Assembly (NCBI GenBank): GCA_902799245.1
Contig: CADBZY010000017.1
Span: 1-50,675 of the forward strand
Direction: 5' to 3'
Source of the DNA: an uncultured Ruminococcus sp.
Lineage (GTDB): Bacteria > Bacillota > Clostridia > Oscillospirales > Acutalibacteraceae
DNA: 50,675 nucleotides
Shown: piece after piece, positions 45,499 through 50,675 of the stretch
How positions within the stretch are numbered: the first letter of the stretch is position 1
Layout of the letters: the number at the start of each line of letters is the position of its first letter
The notes under the pieces: model-generated
The model's database searches: none
The model's input: the letters and a program-made list of their open reading frames with translations, nothing else
Told to the model about the DNA's origin: nothing
Program-made: the position numbers and the translations under genes

Positions 45499-45521
45499 TT
45501 GTGCAACAACCTGTTGCACAA
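45499..45521. promoter_or_regulatory. Perfect 23-bp palindrome upstream of the TIR promoter
   Basis: TTGTGCAACA (45499-45508) and its exact complement TGTTGCACAA (45512-45521) flank a 3-nt centre. The site lies 30 bp upstream of the -35 box, a position suited to an activator or to a repressor acting with a second site. Confidence 0.7.
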
Positions 45522-45557
45522 TTCGGGCATAGGGCGAAAATCTTGCTTTCTCTTCCT

Positions 45558-45736
45558 GTAACACTCGAAATCTCTGAGTAACACATTCAGTAACACTCAG
45601 AATCCGCAACAAATCCCCATTTTCTGGCGTTTTCCTGCGGCACGGAATACATTCAGTAACACAGTAACACCTCATCCAATCCCCGAACGGCTCTGCCGGT
45701 CGGCGTTTAGGGGGTATGATTGCTTTGCAGTAACAC
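45558..45736. repeat. Iteron-like GTAACAC repeats
   Basis: Six copies of GTAACAC occur at 45558, 45578, 45590, 45656, 45664 and 45730, most within CAGTAACAC or GAGTAACAC. Two pairs are each exactly 66 bp apart (45590-45656 and 45664-45730). The roughly 640-nt gap 45377-46017 has no convincing gene. The repeats may be origin iterons bound by the adjacent replication protein. Confidence 0.5.
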
Positions 45737-45953
45737 TCCCTTTATCCTGCTTCAAAAAAGATGCAGATTATTTGATGACTCATGCAGCCGTTTTATGCCG
45801 GAAAAGCCTGAGAATTACCTCTCGAATTTTGCACAATCCTGACCATTTGCAAAATCTCGCCGTAAATGCCCCTCAAATCGATTTTTTCTCTCTGCCCGTA
45901 GTTTTTCCCGTTTTCGCTTTGAAATCGTCTCACAAGCCATTACAGGCAAAATG

Positions 45954-46010
45954 AACGGCATAGCAGCGCATTTCTCCAACCGGAGTTTTTAAACCTGCTG
46001 CCATGCCGTT
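45954..46010 (-). terminator. Long hairpin after the replication-protein gene
   Basis: AACGGCATAGCAGC and GCTGCCATGCCGTT pair with one mismatch around a smaller CTCC/GGAG hairpin, directly past the rep stop. The T-run is weak on the minus strand and strong on the plus strand, so it may be a terminator in either direction or an origin structure. Confidence 0.45.
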
Positions 46011-46017
46011 ATTTTTT

Positions 46018-47100
46018 TCAATCGTCGTAGATGTATTCTCTGTCGCCTGTGGTGCCGTTCATCCGCTGCATTTCCATCTCCCACTCTTGATCGAGCGCAC
46101 GTTCATAGTCCTCGGTGGTGGCTGTCTCCGGATAGCGCAACATTTTTGGGCTTCTGTCACGATACGTTGCGGCTGCTTTTGCTTTTGCCATTGAGGCGTC
46201 CAACTGAATCGCTCGGTTGATGGCTGTCAGGAAATAACTGAATGAGTTGATCTCCGCGCCGCTCTTGCGTGAAGCTACCATGCGCATAACCCGCACGATG
46301 CGATTCCGATTGGTGCAGCGCAGATACAGTCGTCTCATTTCTCTTCTGTCGGTTTCGGTTGCAATCTTTCCGGTCAGTTCAGAATAGACGTCTTCCAGAT
46401 AATCGCAGAATTCTCTGACCTCTGCATTTTCCGATTCGTTTTCACTCGCGCGCGCATCATCAATCATCAATATTCTTTTATTATTCTTTATATTTATTAC
46501 ATTGATGTCGTTTTCTGTGTCGTTTTGTGTGTCGCTTTCGGAAAAATCAGTGTGTCGTTCTGTGTGTCGCTCTTCCTCGGAGAAATTGCTGTAACCCTCT
46601 GAAATCGGGGATTTCTGGGACGAAATCAGTGTGTCGTTTTGTGTGTCGCAAACCGCCTGATTCAGTGTGTCGTTTTCTGTGTCGATTTGTGTGTCGCTCC
46701 AGCCGCCGATTTTGCCGCCCTGACTCCCGAAATCAGGCATCGGAAAGAGGCTGTTTTGGACTTCGCTTTTGGAAAAAATCTCAACTCCGCACACATAGAA
46801 ATCATAGCGGGTTATCGTGAAAACTGTGAATTTTCTTGACGGCTCTTTTTTGATTTCACCCTTGTCCTCCAAGTGAATCAGGGCAGTCCTGACCTGCCGC
46901 TCGGACAGTCCGGTTTCGGAAGACAGTGATCGTATCGACGAGACAAGCGACCCGCGGAGAACAAGAATTTCATTCCACATACGGTCCGCGTAATTTGCCG
47001 ACATCAGCATGTGAATGAACAGCTTTGCGGTTGCCAGTTCCTTGTACCACCACGCCAGCATCACCCTACGCGACAGCTTGATAAATCCATTTTCAAGCAA
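46018..47100 (-). CDS. Phage-type replication initiator (replisome organiser-like)
   Basis: The 360-residue protein starts at a TTG at 47100 with GGCGGTGA upstream. The N-terminal part (1-110) matches the winged-helix replisome-organiser domain of phage and satellite Rep proteins (LENGFIKLSRRVMLAWWYKE, LIHLEDKGEIKKEPSRKFTV). The middle (about 135-200) is a low-complexity Asp/Thr/Asn stretch with repeated DTQNDT, encoded by DNA repeats. The C-terminal part (about 225-350) is helical (EFCDYLEDVYSELTGKIATE) and may load helicase, as DnaD/DnaB-like domains do. It would start replication of the element. Confidence 0.75.
   Translation of the reverse strand: MLENGFIKLSRRVMLAWWYKELATAKLFIHMLMSANYADRMWNEILVLRGSLVSSIRSLSSETGLSERQVRTALIHLEDKGEIKKEPSRKFTVFTITRYDFYVCGVEIFSKSEVQNSLFPMPDFGSQGGKIGGWSDTQIDTENDTLNQAVCDTQNDTLISSQKSPISEGYSNFSEEERHTERHTDFSESDTQNDTENDINVINIKNNKRILMIDDARASENESENAEVREFCDYLEDVYSELTGKIATETDRREMRRLYLRCTNRNRIVRVMRMVASRKSGAEINSFSYFLTAINRAIQLDASMAKAKAAATYRDRSPKMLRYPETATTEDYERALDQEWEMEMQRMNGTTGDREYIYDD
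46506..46696 (-). repeat. Iteron-like repeats inside the rep gene
   Basis: Copies of GTGTGTCGTTTTGTGTGTCG and shortened variants recur at about 46506-46535, 46551-46570, 46628-46650 and 46666-46696. They are translated as DTQNDT-type repeats. Repeats inside the initiator gene are how the lambda O protein and several satellite Rep proteins mark their own origin. Confidence 0.65.
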
Positions 47101-47132
47101 TCATTTCACCGCCTTTGTCTGTGCGAACAATA

Positions 47133-47170
47133 AAGCGGCGAATACCTGAAAGCCGGAATATTCGCCGCTT
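47133..47170 (-). terminator. Hairpin between excisionase-like and rep genes
   Basis: AAGCGGCGAATA and TATTCGCCGCTT are perfect 12-bp arms with a 14-nt loop. On the minus strand the tail is TTATTGTT, a modest U-tract, so it may attenuate rather than stop transcription into rep. Confidence 0.6.
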
Positions 47171-47181
47171 GTTCAGTCGTG

Positions 47182-47427
47182 TCATTTCAAAGGTCGGATC
47201 ACGCCGTACTGGGACGGTGAATCGTGGCTTGCTTCGGGCGGGTTTTGCAGAAACACGAGCAGCGCGTCATAATTGAGCAGACGTTTACAGCCTACACGGT
47301 GTACGGGTATCTGTCCGCTGAGCATGAGATAGCGCAGATAGTATTTGGAGATTGCGGTGTCCGGATCCTCCGCTTTGAGCATTTCATAAGCGGCGTCCAG
47401 TGTTCTCATTCTTACCAGATGTTCCAT
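47182..47427 (-). CDS. Excisionase-like helix-turn-helix protein
   Basis: The 81-residue protein has the MerR/excisionase-type winged helix seen beside integrases of Clostridial elements: RTLDAAYEMLKAEDPDTAIS, KYYLRYLMLSGQIPVHRVGC and KRLLNYDALLVFLQNP. Such proteins direct excision or act as small regulators. It lies in the leftward operon between the Cro-like and rep genes. An alternative start is Met7. Confidence 0.72.
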   Translation of the reverse strand: MEHLVRMRTLDAAYEMLKAEDPDTAISKYYLRYLMLSGQIPVHRVGCKRLLNYDALLVFLQNPPEASHDSPSQYGVIRPLK

Positions 47428-47523
47428 AAAAATTTCACGTTCCTTCCTATTGCGCCGCTTAAAATTCTGTGATATAATATAAGCGACGTGTAATTCGTCA
47501 ATCGTCTTGAAATGCGCTCACGG

Positions 47524-47769
47524 TTATTTGCTTGCCGGCTTAACCGTGGGCGTTTTTTCTGTGCCTGAGTCGGTGTCTGTGCCTGATACGGGCTGTTTCT
47601 TGGCTGACAGACGGTCTATCGCTGCGAGTATCTGCGTTCTTTCCTCGTCGGGAAGCTCGAAGCGCAGCTTTCTCGACAGAGTTCCTTCCGCCAGTCCCAA
47701 TTCCGCTGCCACTTCGTACTGCTTGATGCCCGTAGCTGCCAGCCTGATCCGAATTTCAACATTTGCCAT
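47524..47769 (-). CDS. Cro-like DNA-binding protein
   Basis: The 81-residue protein has one helix-turn-helix (IRLAATGIKQYEVAAELGLAEGTLSRKLR) followed by a short charged helix and a Ser/Thr/Lys tail. Its gene is the first leftward gene, divergent from the CI-like repressor, so it is probably the Cro-like (lytic-state) regulator of the element. Ribosome site GAGGTGG; promoter at 47864-47892. Confidence 0.75.
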   Translation of the reverse strand: MANVEIRIRLAATGIKQYEVAAELGLAEGTLSRKLRFELPDEERTQILAAIDRLSAKKQPVSGTDTDSGTEKTPTVKPASK

Positions 47770-47811
47770 ATATTTACCACCTCACTTTCTATAATTTTTT
47801 GCCTCAGCTTA

Positions 47812-47892
47812 TTGACATTCGGGATTTTTTGTAGTAGTATATCAATTAGTTGATGACGCAATTATTATATCATGCTTCGTTTTGAAAGTCAA
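47812..47892. promoter_or_regulatory. Lysogeny-switch region with two facing promoters
   Basis: The leftward promoter is TTGACT-N17-TATAAT (minus strand, 47892-47864). A rightward promoter TTGACA-N17-TAGTAT lies at 47812-47840. They point at each other, with start sites only about 10 bp apart. Between them the dyad ATCAA-TTAG-TTGAT (near 47841-47854) is a candidate operator. Binding there would block both promoters; the rightward repressor gene may also have another start nearer 47900. Confidence 0.65.
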
Positions 47893-47958
47893 GACGAATA
47901 GACACCAAATAATTTAATAGTTTCAATATGACGCACTAAACGCTCGGAAGGTGAAATT

Positions 47959-48711
47959 ATGCCGGAAAATATCATTGGAGAGAGAATGGCTGCTTTGCGC
48001 AAGGGAGCCAGCGAAAGTCAGGAGGATTTGGCAAAAGTCCTGCAATGCAGCCGCGGAACCGTAGCAAATTACGAGGTCGGCAAGCGGACGCCCGACGTTG
48101 CCACGCTGATCAGAATAGCGCAGCATTACAACACAACCGTGGATTATCTGGTGGGTAATTCCGATTCGGTTTCCAAGGAAGCGGAATTGAAGGCTGTGTG
48201 CGATTATCTGGGGGTTACAGACGATGTGGTGATTTTTCTTAAAGGTGTCGTTCATTCAGAACATACCTATTTCAGGAAAATTATTAACGGAGTCTTTTCA
48301 AAAGAGTGTCGGGATTGTACTATTGACCTGATGAATCGAACCAATTACTATCTGGAATTATATGGAATTCCCAATATTCCTTACGAAGTTGCCATTCCCT
48401 TTTTTACTGCTGAAAAACCGGAATTAAAAGCAGCTATAGAAATATGCCAAAAAAGCGGTATGGAGGTTATCGTCCCTCATGAACGAAAACTACATGCGAA
48501 AATGATGATGGAAAACTCATTCATGGTGTTGATACATGAAATGGCAGAATATGTGTATGGCTATGATATTGAGTACACAAAAAAGAAATATGGTGACATC
48601 TTAGGAGCCAAAAGGATATTGGAATTAGAGGATATTTTTTCCAAACTCTTTCCTGAAATGAATATACGTTCGGATTCAGATTCCGAAGAAGGGAATACAG
48701 AAAATGGCTAA
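47959..48711 (+). CDS. CI-like XRE-family repressor
   Basis: The 250-residue protein has an N-terminal HTH_3 domain (RMAALRKGASESQEDLAKVL, SRGTVANYEVGKRTPDVATL) and a long C-terminal helical part with no RecA-cleavage (LexA-type) peptidase motif. So induction would need a partner protein, as with the Stl repressors of phage satellites, not self-cleavage. Ribosome site GGAAGGTGA. It overlaps the integrase gene by 8 nt, coupling their translation. Confidence 0.82.
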   Translation: MPENIIGERMAALRKGASESQEDLAKVLQCSRGTVANYEVGKRTPDVATLIRIAQHYNTTVDYLVGNSDSVSKEAELKAVCDYLGVTDDVVIFLKGVVHSEHTYFRKIINGVFSKECRDCTIDLMNRTNYYLELYGIPNIPYEVAIPFFTAEKPELKAAIEICQKSGMEVIVPHERKLHAKMMMENSFMVLIHEMAEYVYGYDIEYTKKKYGDILGAKRILELEDIFSKLFPEMNIRSDSDSEEGNTENG

Positions 48712-49888
48712 TATCGAAAAGCGCGGGGAGTCCTATCGCATTACCGTTTCATGTGGATATGACGTGTACGGCAGAAAGAAACGCGCTCACATGACATGGA
48801 AGCCTGACAAGGGCATGACAGAGCGTCAGATCAAGAAGGAATTGGAGCGTCAGGCGGTTCTCTTTGAGGAACGCTGCAACGGAGGCGGCGTAGTCAGCGG
48901 TGCGATCAAATTCCAGACATTTGCGGAGGAATGGTTTGACAAATTCGCCGAAAAGCAGTTGAAAGAAAGTACCGTCACACGCTACCGCAATCTCTCCAAG
49001 CGGGTTTACATTGCTCTCGGTGCAAAGCGCATTGACAAAATCACCGCAAGGGATATACAGTTGTTCGTCGAAAACCTCGGCGAGAGAGGAATCAACGAGA
49101 CAAAAGAAAACAGCGGAATGTCGCCGAAGTCCATCCGCTGCTATGTGTCTTTTATTTCTACCATACTGGATTACGCGATGAAGCTGGATATGATCGCCTC
49201 CAATCCGTGCAGTCGGGTGACGCTGCCGCCGCTGGTCCAGAAGGAACGGGAAATCTTCACCATTGACGAAGCGTCACAATTTCTGGAACTGCTTCAGAGC
49301 GAGGAATGGCCATACCGGATGTTTTTCACATTGGCTGTTTACAGCGGCATGAGAAAGGGCGAGCTGCTCGGTCTGGAATGGAAGGACGTCAGCTTTGAAA
49401 ACCGCACCATCCATATCTGCGGCAATTCGCAATACACCAACAGAAAAGGGACATACACCGACACACCGAAGACCAGCCGTTCCAACCGTGTGTTGAAGAT
49501 GCCGGAGTCGGTCATGGATATGCTGAGGCAGTACCGTGACTGGCAGAGCGAGGAATTCGTCCAGATCGGCGACAAATGGGAGGATCACGACAGAGTGTTC
49601 ACGCAGTGGAACGGCGCGCCTATGTCGCCTCATTCCCCGCTGAAATGGCTCATCCGCTTCTGCGAGAAAAACGGCTTGAAGCGGATCAACATTCACAGCT
49701 TGCGCCATCTCAACGCGACGCTTCTCATCAATTCCGGCGCGGACATCCGCACTACCTCCGCGGCTCTCGGACATTCCAACACCACCACAACCCTGAACAT
49801 CTATGCCCACACCTTCGAAGAAGCACAGGCGAAGGCATCCGAGGCAGTTGCAGATATACTCAAATTCGGCGACAAGGAGAAGAAATAG
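48704..49888 (+). CDS. int: Tyrosine recombinase/integrase
   Basis: The 394-residue integrase has an AP2-like arm-binding domain (residues 1-65, MANIEKRGESYRITVSCGYD), a SAM-like core-binding domain (about 68-170, TFAEEWFDKFAEKQLKESTV) and a catalytic domain with Arg in YSGMRKGELLGLEW, HSLRH, GHSNTTTT and the nucleophile Tyr in LNIYAHT. All catalytic residues are present, so it should be active. With the tmRNA gene at the left, ssrA is the probable target. Confidence 0.93.
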   Translation: MANIEKRGESYRITVSCGYDVYGRKKRAHMTWKPDKGMTERQIKKELERQAVLFEERCNGGGVVSGAIKFQTFAEEWFDKFAEKQLKESTVTRYRNLSKRVYIALGAKRIDKITARDIQLFVENLGERGINETKENSGMSPKSIRCYVSFISTILDYAMKLDMIASNPCSRVTLPPLVQKEREIFTIDEASQFLELLQSEEWPYRMFFTLAVYSGMRKGELLGLEWKDVSFENRTIHICGNSQYTNRKGTYTDTPKTSRSNRVLKMPESVMDMLRQYRDWQSEEFVQIGDKWEDHDRVFTQWNGAPMSPHSPLKWLIRFCEKNGLKRINIHSLRHLNATLLINSGADIRTTSAALGHSNTTTTLNIYAHTFEEAQAKASEAVADILKFGDKEKK

Positions 49889-49965
49889 AGGGAAAGAATT
49901 CTTCTTTTGTCAATCAAGCTTCCTGCGCATTTATTAGCGTTTTCACATTATTTTTTATGTTTTAC

Positions 49966-49994
49966 TTGACATTGTGAGAAAAAAGATATATCAT
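49966..49994 (+). promoter_or_regulatory. Sigma-A promoter (TTGACA-N17-TATCAT)
   Basis: The -35 at 49966-49971 and the -10 at 49989-49994 lie about 120 nt before the TM2-protein gene. Nothing else is recognised in 49889-50117. Confidence 0.8.
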
Positions 49995-50117
49995 AAAATC
50001 AATAAGGTGATTATTAGCTGCATGAGAGCATGACTAAAGCAAAATGATCTTATATGGCTATTCTCCATCATGCGTTAATAAGCTCGATTTAAAGTGTTCT
50101 TTTGGGAGGTAAGATTT

Positions 50118-50675
50118 ATGAACACAGGCACGAACAGATCAGGTTTTCCTCAGTGGACTTTCAAAGAAAACTCATTTTTTGACAAGATAGCAGTGTGGAT
50201 AGACAAAACTTTTTATGGTTCCCCATACAATCTTACTACTGAGAAATTGCTGATTATTGCCCTATGTACGAATGTCTTTGGTTTGCACCGAGTTTACGCC
50301 GGACGAAAAATCAGTGCAGTAGTTGGTTGGCTCTTACTTCTTTGTTCACTTATTGCGCGTGAATATCTGCTTTGGTTTATTCTTCCATGGTTTTTAATTG
50401 AACTGATTCGAATTTGCCGGGGCAATTACGGTAGGTTAAAATCAAATCAGGCCTTTAACTTTCATAAGTTCAAGGCAATAGTCGGTTATAAAGCACGCGC
50501 AAAAAGCAAAGCTGTTTCAAGCTGTATCTCAGTAGTAATGGCAGGCTTGATTCTGGCATTTGTTCCTCCTGCACAAACCGTAACCCCTGATCCTGATATT
50601 ACTTCCAATTACCCAATCATTGTATCTCAAGCTGACTTTGCGGTAACAACAAATTCAACAGAGAGCCAAGTAACC
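50118..50675 (+). CDS. TM2-domain membrane protein (partial, runs off the window)
   Basis: An ATG at 50118 with GGGAGG 7 nt upstream opens a frame that stays open for 186 codons to the window end. Residues about 50-105 form a TM2-like pair of helices: EKLLIIALCTNVFGLHRVYAG, then VGWLLLLCSLI and an ILPWFLIELIRI helix. A further hydrophobic segment near residue 140 precedes an apparently extracellular Pro/Thr-rich part. TM2 proteins have no single known function. Whether the gene belongs to the mobile element or to the host chromosome cannot be told here. Confidence 0.75.
   Translation, partial: MNTGTNRSGFPQWTFKENSFFDKIAVWIDKTFYGSPYNLTTEKLLIIALCTNVFGLHRVYAGRKISAVVGWLLLLCSLIAREYLLWFILPWFLIELIRICRGNYGRLKSNQAFNFHKFKAIVGYKARAKSKAVSSCISVVMAGLILAFVPPAQTVTPDPDITSNYPIIVSQADFAVTTNSTESQVT

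Noticed and set aside
45433-45675. 80-aa open frame on the minus strand between rep and the TIR genes
   Set aside because: No ribosome site; its Val-Thr-Glu-Cys repeats are produced by the GTAACAC DNA repeats.
50058-50070. ATTCTCC similarity to the ssrA 3' end as a right attachment site
   Set aside because: Only about seven bases match; integrase core sites are longer, so it is probably chance.

Overview
The window looks like chromosomal DNA of a low-to-mid-GC Gram-positive anaerobe of the class Clostridia, most like the gut Ruminococcaceae/Oscillospiraceae. Reasons: clean sigma-A promoters, AGGAGG-type ribosome binding sites, rho-independent terminators, sortase-type surface proteins, a tryptophan T-box, Listeria-Bacteroides (InlB) repeat proteins, DUF6774, DUF6273 and CPBP families, and VanZ. 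I cannot name a species.

Layout. 211-7578 (minus) is a pilus/adhesin operon resembling the streptococcal FCT layout: an FctA/FctB-like pilin, a SipA-like pseudo-signal peptidase, a two-domain backbone pilin, a sortase remnant and a large Cna-B adhesin. It is damaged or switched off here: the backbone pilin and the adhesin each carry one frameshift, and the sortase lacks its catalytic Cys region. 7800-8747 holds a small membrane protein and a VanZ-like protein. 8907-11719 is a flavinylation pair: ApbE, plus a polyferredoxin with two FMN-binding domains (extracytosolic electron transfer). 11817-14078 holds a GT1 glycosyltransferase, acylphosphatase, a cupin and a 55-aa DUF6774 protein. 14163-18705 holds a PadR-controlled operon (M28 peptidase, PadR, DUF2812) and then M48 and CPBP membrane proteases. 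18729-23573 (minus) holds lipoproteins, a QueG-like iron-sulfur protein and a membrane protein. 24107-25759 is a secreted cysteine-peptidase/peptidoglycan-binding protein. 25841-27227 (minus) is an ABC-2 transporter. 27347-34242 is a complete trpEGDCFBA operon behind a Trp T-box leader. After it come manA, a leucine-rich-repeat surface protein, a frameshifted InlB-repeat surface protein, an RluA-type pseudouridine synthase, a DivIVA-like coiled-coil protein and uridine phosphorylase.

42149-42498 is the tmRNA gene ssrA. Its 3' end appears to be the attachment site of an integrated element covering at least 42.5-49.9 kb. The element is laid out like a phage satellite (PICI-like). A CI-type repressor and tyrosine integrase point right. 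A Cro-like protein, an excisionase-like protein and a replication initiator with internal iteron-like repeats point left. The end next to ssrA carries a two-gene A+T-rich cargo operon encoding paralogous TIR-transmembrane-DUF6273 proteins. This cargo is the best candidate for an undescribed (probably defence) system: two membrane-anchored TIR enzymes, each keeping the putative catalytic Glu, with lectin-like candidate sensor domains outside the cell, a dedicated promoter and a perfect 23-bp palindrome just upstream. The window ends inside a TM2-domain membrane protein gene.
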